Source of the DNA: Xenopus tropicalis
Lineage: Eukaryota; Chordata; Amphibia; Anura; Pipidae
Assembly (NCBI RefSeq): GCF_000004195.4
Contig: NC_030679.2
Coordinates: 152,086,284 to 152,150,283, forward strand
Direction of reading: 5' to 3'
DNA length: 64,000 nt
Under the pieces are notes generated by a model. The model saw only the letters and a list, made by a program, of their open reading frames with translations. It was not told the DNA's origin and ran no database searches. Shown here in pieces: positions 1 to 11,232 of this stretch; within the stretch, counting starts at the first letter, position 1; each line of letters begins with the position of its first letter. The position numbers were made by a program, and so were the translations under genes.

Positions 1-838
1 CCTGTATTCCCTCACTTGTACTGAGAGCTATCCCCCCTACCCCTGTATTCCCTCACTTGTACTGAGAGCTATCTCCCATAACCCTGTATTCCCTCACTTG
101 TACTGAGAGCTATCCCCCCTACCCCTGTATTCCCTCACTTGTACTGAGAGCTATCTCCCATAACCCTGTATTCCCTCACTTGTACTGAGAGCTATCTCCC
201 ATAACCCTGTATTCCCTCACTTGTACTGAGAGCTATCCCCCCTACCCCTGTATTCCCTCACTTGTACTGACAGCTATCCCCCCTACCCCTGTATTCCCTC
301 ACTTGTACTGAGAGCTATCCCCCTACCCCTGTATTCCCTCACTTGTACTGAGAGCTATCCCCCCTACCCCTGTATTCCCTCACTTGTACTGAGAGCTATC
401 TCCCATAACCCTGTATTCCCTCACTTGTACTGAGAGCTATCTCCCATAACCCTGTATTCCCTCACTTGTACTGAGAGCTATCCCCCCTACCCCTGTATTC
501 CCTCACTTGTACTGAGAGCTATCCCCCCTACCCCTGTATTCCCTCACTTGTACTGAGAGCTATCTCCCCTACCCCTGTATTCCCTCACTTGTACTGAGAG
601 CTATCTCCCCTTACCCCTGTATTCCCTCACTTGTACTGAGAGCTATCTCCCCTACCCCTGTATTCCCTCACTTGTACTGAGAGCTATCCCCCCTACCCCT
701 GTATTCCCTCACTTGTACTGAGAGCTATCCCCCCTATCCCTGTATTCCCTCACTTGTACTGAGAGCTATCCCCCCTATCCCTGTATTCCCTCACTTGTAC
801 TGAGAGCTATCCCCCCTACCCCTGTATTCCCTCACTTG
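1..838. repeat. 41-bp minisatellite, ~20 copies
   Basis: Tandem units each begin CTGTATTCCCTCACTTGTAC and run to the next copy about 41 bases later. Two unit variants alternate, one ending in a C-rich CCCCCCTACC and one in TCTCCCATAA. The array starts before the window and stops at about 838 where the 3' end of a CR1 LINE begins. Confidence 0.95.
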
Positions 839-857
839 CTAAGAATCCATCCAGCCC

Positions 858-3800
858 CTATATAAAGTTATATAATGTATCAGCCAGCACGACTGATTCG
901 GGGAGGGGGGGGGGACCCCACAACCTCACAGCTCTCACTGTAAAAAATCCTTTCCGAATATTTAAATGGAACCTCCCTTCTTCTAAACGGAGTGGGTGCC
1001 CTCGTGTCCGTTGGAAGGACCTACTGGTAAATAAAACATTAGAAAGGTTATTATATGATCCCTTTATATATTTATACATAGTTATCATGTCACCTCTTAA
1101 GCGCCTCTTCTCCAGTGTAAACAGACCCAACTGGGCCAGCCTTTCCCCATAACTGAGACTTCCCAAACCCTTTACCAGCTTAGTTGCCCTTCTCTGGACC
1201 CTCTCTAACTCAATAATGTCCCGTTTGAGCACTGGAGACCAAAACTGAACAGCATATTCTAGATGGGGCCTTACCAGCGCTCTGTAAAGGGGAAGAATAA
1301 CCCCCTCCTCCCGTGAATCTATACCCCTTTTAATACAGCTCAATACCCTGTTTGCCCTTGCAGCTGCTGCCTGGCATTGCTTGCTACAGCCAAGTTTATT
1401 ATCTACAAGGACTCCAAGCTCCTTCTCCATTAGGGATTTGCCTAGTGCAGTCCCATTAAGGGTATAAGTGGGGGCATATTTTTACATCCCAGGTGCATGA
1501 CCTTACATTTATCCACATTAAATCCCATCTGCCACTTAGCTGCCCAGATTGCCAGTTGGCCAAGATCCTGCTGCAGGGATGTCACATCCTGGATAGAATT
1601 GACTGGTCTGCAGAGTTTTGTGTCATCTGCAAACACTGATACATTACCCATAATCCCCTCCCCTAAGTCATTTATGAACAAATTAAACAAAAGTGGACCC
1701 AGTACAGAACCCTGAGGGACCCCACTGAGGACCTTATTCCAAGTAGAGAATGTGCCATTAACAACCCCCCTCTGTACCCGATCCTGTAGCCAGTTTTCTA
1801 TCCATGTGCAAACGACTTCACTAAGACCAATAGACCTTAGCTTAGAAAGCAGTCGTTTGTGGGGAACGGTATCAAATGCTTTGGCAAAATCCAAATAGAT
1901 TATATCTACTGCCCCCCCACTGTCCCACTACTGCCCCCCACTGTCCCACTACTGCCCCCCCACTGTCCCACTACTGCCCCCCCCACTGTCCCACTACTGC
2001 CCGCCCACTGTCCCACTACTGCCCCCCCACTGTCCCACTACTGCCCCCCCACTGTCCCACTACTGCCCCCCCACTGTCCCACTACTGCATCCCCACTGTC
2101 CCACTACTGCCCCCCACTGTCCCACTACTGCCCCCCCACTGTCCCACTACTGCATCCCCACTGTCCCACTACTGCCCCCCCACTGTCCCACTACTGCATC
2201 CCCACTGTCCCACTACTGCCCCACTGTCCCACTACTGCCCCCCCACTGTCCCACTACTGCCCCCCCCACTGTCCCACTACTGCCCCCCCCACTGTCCAGC
2301 TTCTTACTTACCTCATCATAAAAAGCAATTAAATTGGTCTGACATGACCTGTCCTTCATAAAGCCATGCGGATTACTGCTCATAATGCCATTCTCCACTA
2401 CATAATTTTGAATGTGATCCCTTAACAAGCCTTCAAATAACTTGCCCACCACGGATGTCAGACTTACAGGCCTATAATTGCCAGGCTGAGATCTTACTCC
2501 CTTTTTAAATATGGGAATGACATTCGCCTTCTTCCAATCCCTAGGTACCATACCTGATGAAAGAGAGTCTGAGAATATCAGAAACAAGGGCCACTGTAAT
2601 TCTGCCCCTAGCTCTCTCAGTACCCGAGGGTGTATTCCATCTGGCCCAGGTGCCTTGTTTATCGTGTGTAACCCTTTAAGCACCATATCCTGTGCCAACC
2701 ACTGTGTAGTTGGAGCTGAGGCAACAGTGCAGCTATTGGGTGGGACTTGGCCCTCTGGCTCCCCCTACTGTATACACAGAAGAAAAGAACTGGTTAAGCA
2801 CATCTGCCTTTTCTGTACCCGCTGTAACCATATTGTTATTATAACTCAATGGGGCCACACCCTCAACCTGCATCTTTTTACTATTAATATACTTAAAAAA
2901 CTTTTTGTGGTTAGTCTTGGCCTCGGCCGCGATGCGCTCCTCATTTTCTATCTTTGCCTTCCGGATTGCTGTTTTACACACTTGTTATAGTGTTTATATT
3001 CATTAAACGCAGCTACTGTCCCCTCTGACTTATATTTCTTAAAAGCTTTCCTTTTTCTCCCTATTAACTTCTTTACCTCAGAGTTAAGCCCCATAGGGGG
3101 ATTCTTACACTTCTACTTTTTCTTATTAATGGAATGAATTGAGAACAGTAATGATTTAATATCAGTTTAAATGACAACCATTTCTGCTCTGTGTTTTTAT
3201 CAGAAAACATAATGCCCCAATCTATGCCCTGAAGCGCTGCCCTTATGGGGGTAAAATTTGCCTTCCTAAAATTCATTGTCTTTGTTGCCCCCGTGTAAAT
3301 TTGTTTCCTGCACCAAACATTAAATGAAATAACATTATGGTCACTATTACCCAGGGGTTCAACCACTTGCACATTTGCTATACGTTCTGGGTCATTAGAG
3401 ATCACTAGATCCAGTATAGCATTGTTCCTGGTTGGCTCCTCAACAACCTGTGACATAAAGTTGTCATGCAGCAAGTTTATAAACTTGTTCCCAGTTACTG
3501 CCCTGGCAGTACTATTGCCCCAGTCAATATCAGGGTAATTAAAATCCCCCATTATTATCACTTGCCCCAAACTAGCAGCCTTTTCTATTTGCAACAGGAG
3601 CTGGGCCTCCTCCTCTTCGCTTACATTAGGGGGGCTATAGCATACCCCTACAATTAGTTTGGTAGATTCCTTACTATCTGTGAGAAGCTCAACCCATAAG
3701 GATTCAGCTCCCTCTGTTAACCCCATCACTTCCTCCCTAATATTTGCTTTTAATTCCTGCTTAATGAACAGACACACTCCTCCTCCTTTTCTATTGCCCC

Positions 3801-4110
3801 TGTCCCTCCGAAACAATGTATACCCCCCAATATTAACTGCCCAGTCATGAGACTCATTCAACCAAGTTTCAGCAACACCAATCCCATCATATTTCCGCTC
3901 CAACGCCAGTACCTCCAGCTCTCCCATTTTACCAGTCAGACTCCTTGCATTGGTAAACATACATTTAATACTGGTTCCGGCGTGAGAATGACGTGTAAAC
4001 AACTTATGGGCCTCCCTGCCATTATCAGTATCCCGAAGCAAGTCTCCTCCCCCATTTTCCCTTACTATGCCCACTACCCCATCTATCCTGTCTCCCACAG
4101 AATTTCCCAC
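858..4110 (-). pseudogene. CR1 ORF2 (endonuclease plus reverse transcriptase), broken
   Basis: The endonuclease part (about 4110-3080) contains the ARSLTGKMGELE start block, the GVAETWL block, GDFNYPDIDW with a catalytic-type Asp, and SDHNVISF with the terminal Asp-His. These are marks of an apurinic-like endonuclease. The reverse transcriptase part follows in several frames: [11 protein letters not shown] and VIPIFKKG near 2640-2510, [13 protein letters not shown] near 2460, [15 protein letters not shown] at 1890-1850, [14 protein letters not shown] near 1710, and the FADDTKL active site near 1620. A C-terminal block follows at 1430-858. Several frameshifts and the inserted tandem repeat at 1907-2297 break the protein. 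In an intact element it would nick target DNA and copy its own RNA; this copy cannot. Confidence 0.87.
1907..2297. repeat. ~22-bp minisatellite inside the LINE reverse transcriptase
   Basis: The unit is built on GTCCCACTACTGCCCCCCCA, about 22 bases, with roughly 18 copies. It sits between the codons for the SCQTNLIAFYDEVSKKLDSG-like stretch and the DFAKAFDTV block, so it expanded within the LINE rather than next to it. Variants include CATCCCC in place of the long C run. Confidence 0.9.
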
Positions 4111-4132
4111 TGCACCCTCCCCCCCCCCACTC

Positions 4133-5299
4133 CTAGTTTAAAATCTCCTCCAACCCGCTAGCCATCTTTTCCCCCAAAGCAGCTGCCCCATCATCATTGA
4201 GGTGCAGCCCATCCCTGGCAAAGAGCTTGTAGCCGATTGAGAAATCAGCCCAGTTCTGGAGAAACCCAAAGCCCTCCTCCCTGCACCAATCTCTCAGCCG
4301 GGCATTAATCTCCCTGAGCTCCCGCTGCCTTCTTAATGTTGCTCGTGGCACAGGGAATATCTCTGAGAAAATTACCTTGGAAGTCCTCGCCCTCAACTTC
4401 GCACCTAGCTTTTTAAAATCGTTCTTGAGGACTTCCCCCCCTCCTCTAACTTTGTCATTGGTACCTATGTGTACCCCCAACCGCCGGGTCTTCCCCAGCC
4501 CCTCCCAACAGTTTGTCCACTCGTTCCACCACATGCCGAACCCTAGCACCAGGCAAGCAACACACAGTTCGGCATGTAGGGTCTTTGCGACAAATTACCC
4601 TATCCACCTTTCTACTGAATCCCCTACAACTATAACCTGCCTTCCCTCCCTAGCACTATTCCCCCCACCTGTATTAGAGGTGCCGGCTCCCAGGGTTCTC
4701 TGAGAGTCAGCCTGCCCCATACATGCCAGCTCAGAGCTGCCTTCCCTCCCTAGCACTATTCCCCCACCTGTATTAGAGGTGCCGGCTCCCAGGGGGCTCT
4801 GAGAGTCAGCCCGCCCCATACATGCCAGCTCAGAGCTGCCTTCCCTCCCTAGCACTATTCCCCCACCTGTATTAGAGGTGCCGGCTCCCAGGGGGCTCTG
4901 AGAGTCAGCCCGCCCCATACATGCCAGCTCAGAGCTGCCTTCCCCAGCATCTTCACCTAAAGCGGCAAATCTGTTGGTTTGTACAAGCAGTGAACCAGCC
5001 CCCCTACCCTTGTGTCCCCTACTGCCCCTCTTAACTGTTACAAATTTGTCTCCCTCATTAACCTCCACTGTCCCTTCTCCCCCCCCCACTACACCGGCCC
5101 CTGCCAGTGGTTGCTCAGTGAGCCTCCTGTTCTCCCCCATGGTTGCCCCCTCAGTGCTGCCAGTTCCCCCCTTAGATTCCAAGAGGAAAACCCACCTGCA
5201 TCTCTCACAAGTAAATGCTGCATGGAACTGCTGCTCCAGGACCCCATACATGCGACAAGATGCACACTGAGTAACACCAGCAATCATACTGCAACTCAT
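4133..5299 (-). pseudogene. CR1 ORF1 with CCCC zinc finger and SGNH-esterase-like domain, frameshifted
   Basis: Translation from 5299 gives a short N-terminal region with CASC and, about 20 residues later, CERC. This is a four-cysteine finger of the kind found in CR1 ORF1 proteins. A Gly/Ser-rich linker follows, with a 33-residue segment present three times (4641-4938). The C-terminal part has VVGDSVER, then GTND, then DGLHLN, matching the Ser, Asn and Asp-His blocks of SGNH/GDSL esterases in the expected order. The frame is broken between about 4549 and 4610, just after the GDS block, so no intact protein is possible. ORF1 proteins of this clade bind RNA; the role of the esterase is not settled. 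Confidence 0.82.
4641..4938. repeat. 99-bp triplication inside CR1 ORF1
   Basis: The GTATTAGAGGTGCCGGCTCC block recurs at about 4671, 4770 and 4869, spacing 99 bases, a multiple of three. It encodes three copies of a segment beginning EGSSELACMG on the minus strand, so the expansion preserved the frame. Confidence 0.93.
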
Positions 5300-5614
5300 A
5301 TTGCCACTGGGTACTTACAGTCTGCCGAGTGCAATCCCTTGTATAGTGCCTTTTAAGTTTCCAACGCCTTTTTTGTTTTTAACGCCTACTATCCACTTAA
5401 TCTACATGCAACACTTTAAATTACATGCAACACTCGCTAGCAGCTCCCAAACTCGCTGTGCAGTCAGAAACTTATTGAGGTTCAAACCAAACAGCCAAAA
5501 GTCTGCTGAGAATTTACCAGATTTACTCCTCCCCTTAATTAGTATGTGCTCAATCAGCCAGGTAGCCCTTACAAGTCACACAGCAGTTAGTTAATTGCAC
5601 TTCCTTCCTCCTTT

Positions 5615-7700
5615 CATGTGTCGGTGCAAGTCAGTAGTGGCACGGCCAGGCTGCCGGGAGTACCAAGGGGCACTACATACAGAGGGTACATGTGTCGGTG
5701 CAAGTCAGTAGTGGCACGGCCAGGCTGCCGGGAGTACCAAGGGGCACTACATACAGAGGGTACATGTGTCGGTGCAAGTCAGTAGTGGCACGGCCAGGCT
5801 GCCGGGAGTACCAAGGGGCACTACATACAGAGGGTACATTGTCGGTGCAAGTCAGTAGTGGCACGGCCAGGCTGCCGGGAGTACCAAGGGGCACTACATA
5901 CAGAGGGTACATGTGTCGGTGCAAGTCAGTAGTGGCACGGCCAGGCTGCCGGGAGTACCAAGGGGCACTACATACAGAGGGTACATGTGTCGGTGCAAGT
6001 CAGTAGTGGCACGGCCAGGCTGCCGGGAGTACCAAGGGGCACTACATACAGAGGGTACATGTGTCGGTGCAAGTCAGTAGTGGCACGGCCAGGCTGCCGG
6101 GAGTACCAAGGGGCACTACATACAGAGGGTACATGTGTCGGTGCAAGTCAGTAGTGGCACGGCCAGGCTGCCGGGAGTACCAAGGGGCACTACATACAGA
6201 GGGTACATGTGTCGGTGCAAGTCAGTAGTGGCACGGCCAGGCTGCCGGGAGTACCAAGGGGCACTACATACAGAGGGTACATGTGTCGGTGCAAGTCAGT
6301 AGTGGCACGGCCAGGCTGCCGGGAGTACCAAGGGGCACTACATACAGAGGGTACATGTGTCGGTGCAAGTCAGTAGTGGCACGGCCAGGCTGCCGGGAGT
6401 ACCAAGGGGCACTACATACAGAGGGTACATGTGTCGGTGCAAGTCAGTAGTGGCACGGCCAGGCTGCCGGGAGTACCAAGGGGCACTACATACAGAGGGT
6501 ACATGTGTCGGTGCAAGTCAGTAGTGGCACGGCCAGGCTGCCGGGAGTACCAAGGGGCACTACATACAGAGGGTACATGTGTCGGTGCAAGTCAGTAGTG
6601 GCACGGCCAGGCTGCCGGGAGTACCAAGGGGCACTACATACAGAGGGTACATGTGTCGGTGCAAGTCAGTAGTGGCACGGCCAGGCTGCCGGGAGTACCA
6701 AGGGGCACTACATACAGAGGGTACATGTGTCGGTGCAAGTCAGTAGTGGCACGGCCAGGCTGCCGGGAGTACCAAGGGGCACTACATACAGAGGGTACAT
6801 GTGTCGGTGCAAGTCAGTAGTGGCACGGCCAGGCTGCCGGGAGTACCAAGGGGCACTACATACAGAGGGTACATGTGTCGGTGCAAGTCAGTAGTGGCAC
6901 GGCCAGGCTGCCGGGAGTACCAAGGGGCACTACATACAGAGGGTACATGTGTCGGTGCAAGTCAGTAGTGGCACGGCCAGGCTGCCGGGAGTACCAAGGG
7001 GCACTACATACAGAGGGTACATGTGTCGGTGCAAGTCAGTAGTGGCACGGCCAGGCTGCCGGGAGTACCAAGGGGCACTACATACAGAGGGTACATGTGT
7101 CGGTGCAAGTCAGTAGTGGCACGGCCAGGCTGCCGGGAGTACCAAGGGGCACTACATACAGAGGGTACATGTGTCGGTGCAAGTCAGTAGTGGCACGGCC
7201 AGGCTGCCGGGAGTACCAAGGGGCACTACATACAGAGGGGTACATGTGTCGGTGCAAGTCAGTAGTGGCACGGCCAGGCTGCCGGGAGTACCAAGGGGCA
7301 CTACATACAGAGGGTACATGTGTCGGTGCAAGTCAGTAGTGGCACGGCCAGGCTGCCGGGAGTACCAAGGGGCACTACATACAGAGGGTACATGTGTCGG
7401 TGCAAGTCAGTAGTGGCACGGCCAGGCTGCCGGGAGTACCAAGGGGCACTACATACAGAGGGTACATGTGTCGGTGCAAGTCAGTAGTGGCACGGCCAGG
7501 CTGCCGGGAGTACCAAGGGGCACTACATACAGAGGGTACATGTGTCGGTGCAAGTCAGTAGTGGCACGGCCAGGCTGCCGGGAGTACCAAGGGGCACTAC
7601 ATACAGAGGGTACATGTGTCGGTGCAAGTCAGTAGTGGCACGGCCAGGCTGCCGGGAGTACCAAGGGGCACTACATACAGAGGGTACATGTGTTGGTGCA
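5615..7700. repeat. 74-bp minisatellite, ~28 nearly identical copies
   Basis: The unit begins GTGTCGGTGCAAGTCAGTAG and repeats every 74 bases. Copies look identical by eye apart from one missing G near 5840, one extra G near 7239 and changes in the last copy. Apparent reading frames here are only the repeat read through. The uniformity points to recent amplification or ongoing homogenisation. Confidence 0.97.
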
Positions 7701-7748
7701 GACCCTTTCTGACTAGCCCCAGTGTGGGCTCACTATTGGTACTTGCGT

Positions 7749-7932
7749 TAGGGTGAAGCCACACGGAGCTACTAGTAGTGGCTACTTGTTGCAGCTACAG
7801 AAACAGACAATGCTGATAATTGCCCCTACGTGTGTTTAGCAGAGGCAATTCTCAGTATTGTCTATGGCAGGGGGTTTTCTGATGTTTAGTAGCCGTGACA
7901 AGTAGCTGCTACTGAACTGAGTGGTTCCCTGA
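7749..7932. mobile_element. Fold-back (MITE-like) element, imperfect
   Basis: The left arm GGTGAAGCCACACGGAGCTA, with GGCTACTTGTTGCAGC further in, pairs imperfectly with the reverse complement of the right arm (TAGCAGCTACTTGTCACGG, outer end CAGGGAACCACTC). The whole block is a degraded hairpin of about 180 bases with no coding potential. The family is not identified and no target duplication is clear. Confidence 0.5.
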
Positions 7933-8860
7933 ATACGTTGCTAATTAATTATTTAGTGGTTTCTGATATATTAGCAGTTTTAGACTGCTCTCAACACAGC
8001 AGCTATCTTTAGAGGACAGTGTCAGCAACCCTAACTGTCTATACACTTTCTATATTTACTTAACCCTAGGGTTGCTGACTTTCAGTTGAGCCAAACGCCC
8101 GGCATTAGCAGCCAGATTATATCAATTCATTTTTTGGGTTCCCTTTAACATACAGGGAATAGTCAGGAATTGATTTTAAATCCAGCGCTACGTGTGTTAT
8201 GGCCCTGGTACATATCATTATTTATAACACAGCAGAATATTCCGCAGCGTTGTACTAGCAAAAACAACCAATTGAAGAGCTTACAATCTACAGCCTATGC
8301 CAGCTATATACACTGTCTCTATGCTCTCTCTCCTCCTCCCTTCTCTCTAATCTTGCTGCACTCTCTTTTTTTATTCCTGGGGCTCACAAAGTACAGCTTA
8401 TCACCTTCTGAGTTTTGCTGAACATGAATGAACTTTCATTTCTTCTGCCTAAAACTTCTATGTAAAATCAATAGACAGACAAAGTCGCGGCACCCGGGGT
8501 CCCTCTGATGTGTGTGAGAGGAGCTGCCCTACTGCCTGACAGTGACCCCCCCACACTGTTTGCAGAGGAGAAAGCAGAGCTGTCAGCAGCAGTTACAGGT
8601 TAAACTGGCAGCCCGGGGGTGGGGGGCGCTGCAGGGGACTGCTTGTCTTTCCAGGAAAGTTCACTCTTTATCTTTAGATCACTAAATTCTGAGGTTTTGT
8701 AACTCACTTGTTACCTGGCCTCCTGAGTAAGGGAAGCAGTTAGGGACAAAATAGTACAAAGTGCTTACGCCAGTGCCAGCTCAGATCCCAACATGTGCCT
8801 GGAGGCAGCAGAATGGGGGGAAAAAAGGGTAATAAAAAAAGAAGAACCCAGCAGAAGCAG
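7933..8860. other. Single-copy-looking DNA, no feature recognised
   Basis: Mixed-composition sequence without tandem structure. I see no exon with splice sites and coding bias, and no RNA gene. A pyrimidine-rich patch lies near 8318-8385. Confidence 0.5.
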
Positions 8861-9080
8861 ATCAGCTATTGTGGGTGCCAAAACGTTCTGAGAAGGCTTT
8901 CTACCAGCAACACCAGGAGTCGCCGGGGAAAGCCCTTTGCATCAATGCTTGCATAACGTTGCATGGAGTTGCCTGCAGCTGGATTACCGAAGCGATGCAA
9001 AGGGCTTCCATCCAGCGACTCCTATTGCTGCCGGTAGAAAGCCTTTTCGGAGTGGTTTGTCACCTGTGATAGCTGAGATC
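8861..9080. mobile_element. Fold-back (MITE-like) element, ~220 bp
   Basis: Left arm blocks such as GAAGGCTTTCTACCAGCAAC and AAGCCCTTTGCATC recur as reverse complements in the right arm (AAGGCTTTCTACCGGCAGCA and AAGCCCTTTGCATC). The outer ends ATCAGCTATTGTGGGTGCC and ATCTCAGCTATCACAGGTG also pair. The arms are about 100 bases each with a short centre. An AGATC may be duplicated outside the ends. No ORF is present, so this looks like a non-autonomous DNA transposon. Confidence 0.72.
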
Positions 9081-9490
9081 TATAGCGGCCGACTGAACCG
9101 ATCTGTGGCTTCTTAACCTAAAGCTCAACCGCGTCACCATATTCCCTTCCCTACTATTCTATTATTTGCATTTGTTTCTGCTCTTGAGTTTGATCTGACG
9201 GGATAATCAAGCCTGTCTCATCGACATCTGGAAGGTCCTTGGCCAGATATTGGTCAGGTAGGCATGTTGGAGGGCCTCATACACAGGCAGATAAGCCGCC
9301 AAATTGGTCTGAAGGGGGCAGCTTCTGGCTGGGAATACTGACACTAGGCTTTGCATGCTATTTATAATTCCACCATAAAAGTATTTGCCTGATGCTTTTT
9401 ACATTACCCATCTGAACCCCCATGTTCTTCTATGAGGGGGCGGCCATGTTTGTGCAGCAGGAGTCCCTTAGTGTTATAAGCTGTAACTAA
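9081..9490. other. Single-copy-looking DNA, nothing recognised
   Basis: No tandem structure, convincing ORF or RNA gene seen. Confidence 0.45.
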
Positions 9491-9493
9491 CAG

Positions 9494-9998
9494 GTTGGGA
9501 TGGGGCAGTCGGGTTGGGAAGGGGCGGTCAGGTTGGGAAGGGGGCAGTCGGGTTGGGAAGGGGCAGATGGGTTGGGAAGGGGCGGTCAGGTTGGGAAGGG
9601 GCAGTCAGGTTGGGAAGGGGCAGTCAGGTTGGGAAGGGGCAGTCAAGTTGGGAAGGGGCAGTCAAGTTGGGAAGGGACAGTTGGGTTGGGAAGGGACAGT
9701 CGGGTTGGGAAGGGACAGTCAGGTTGGGAAGGGACAGTCAGGTTGGGAAGGGACAGTCAGGTTGGAAAGGGACAGTCGGGTTGGGAAGGGACAGTCGGGT
9801 TGGAAAGGGACAGTCGGGTTGGAAAGGGACAGTAAGGTTGGAAAGGGACAGTCGGGTTGGGAAGGGACAGTCGGGTTGGGAAGGGACAGTCGGGTTGGAA
9901 AGGGACAGTCGGGTTGGGAAGGGACAGTCGGGTTGGGAAGGGACAGTCGGGTTGGGAAGGCACAGTCGGGTTGGGAAGGGACAGTCGGGTTGGGATGG
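9494..9998 (+). repeat. 19-bp G-rich minisatellite, ~27 copies
   Basis: The unit is GGGTTGGGAAGGGACAGTC with early copies reading GGGGCAGTC. Each unit supplies three GGG tracts separated by two bases, so the + strand matches the usual G-quadruplex pattern throughout. Overlapping open frames on both strands are caused by the repeat lacking stops. Confidence 0.96.
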
Positions 9999-10911
9999 GA
10001 CATCACCCCCTTTCACAACACGAGCACAACAAAGGGTATTATTCATTGTACTAAACAGGGCAAAATCTGAAACTGAAAGTTAAGCTACATTCTACTTTTG
10101 GTTCATAGCAAATAAATTACCAGTCCACTGAGAAGCCCAGCTGCAGCCTTTGCTAGGCTTTAAGATAAAAAGGAATAAATGTCGTATTGGAATTGAAATG
10201 AGTGAACAAGTTTTCCTAGAGAGCCACTGGGCAGCACAACAGGATAGGCTCCCCTGTGTAAGTCTCTATATACAGTAGCACTCTGTATAACAGCGCGTAT
10301 AACAGAGCAGAACCCACGTTGGCAATTTATTAGCAAACTGTCAGAACTCCTGGAGCCCCAAGCACTGGGCAGCGTGATAGTGTTGGCGAGTAGCGCTGGG
10401 CACTATCACCCACTGAGAAAATGATGATTGGGGAAAATACTGTTGGGAATACCATCAGCCCCCCCCCCCCCCCATGATATAATTATTCTCTCACTAACTA
10501 TACCAGTGGCTATAGGAAGAGACAGAGGGCAGGGAAGGCCGGCGGTGCCAGAGGGGTGACCTTGCAGAATGCCCAGCGGGGGTTACACTGCCCCTTACAT
10601 AATCCCCGGGATGCCATTTAAACACCATCCCACTCCCCGTAACCCCGGCATGCTTCCTGCAGGGACAGTGCCGGATCTTGTAACCAAGTGTATATCCAGC
10701 TGGGGGCTGGGTCAGTGACACCCGGGGGGGTTCTATTTACTTGTACTGCTGTCAGTTCAAGTATGTTCCCTGGCACCGAATGCCAATCTGTCACGAGTTC
10801 CAACCTGTGGGGCACTGCTTGCAACTTGCTCAGTCCCCTTCCACTCACCAACAAAGACGTTCTTCAACCCACCCCCCCGAGAAATCCAAATACCACTGCC
10901 CTATACTGTCT
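9999..10911. other. Single-copy-looking DNA with a poly-C run
   Basis: No gene recognised. A pure C run of about 15 lies at about 10459-10473. Confidence 0.45.
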
Positions 10912-11232
10912 GTCAGTCTATCTCTCTCAATATATCTATCGTCATCTATTAATCTTTCTATCAATCTATCTGTAAATCAATCCTCTACCTATCTCACTAT
11001 ATCAATCTCTCTCTCTCTCTTATATATCTATCTCACTTTTCTTTCTCTCTCTCTACATATGTATACTATATATGTCTCACTATATATATCTATCTCTCTG
11101 CCTGTCTATCTATCAATCATCTATTATCTACCTCTCTATTATCTATCTGTCAGTCTATCTATCAATCATCTATCTAACCATCTCTCTATTATCTATCTAT
11201 GTATCTGCCTATATATCTTTCTGTTATCATCT
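10912..11232. repeat. Imperfect TCTA/TCTC microsatellite tract
   Basis: Low-complexity pyrimidine-rich sequence made of TATC, TCTA, TCTC and CAATC words. It directly precedes the next minisatellite. Confidence 0.9.

Larger units (their letters stand above)
848..5614 (-). mobile_element. CR1-family LINE, near full length, inactivated
   Basis: A non-LTR retrotransposon lies on the minus strand, with its 3' end near 848 and its 5' end near 5614. In element order it has a 5' leader (about 5600-5300), an ORF1 with zinc-finger and SGNH-esterase-like motifs, and an ORF2 with an apurinic endonuclease followed by a reverse transcriptase. This two-ORF order with an esterase in ORF1 is characteristic of the CR1 clade. 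Both ORFs are interrupted, and a 390-base tandem repeat has expanded inside the reverse transcriptase. The element is flanked on both sides by unrelated minisatellites. Frame breaks make it non-autonomous. The exact ends are uncertain by tens of bases because I saw no clear target-site duplication. Confidence 0.88.

Noticed and set aside
5615..7700. Possible CRISPR array
   Set aside because: Units are contiguous and identical with no unique spacers, and the genome is a vertebrate.
9494..9998. Interstitial telomere repeat
   Set aside because: The unit is GGGTTGGGAAGGGACAGTC, not TTAGGG, and no TTAGGG run is present.
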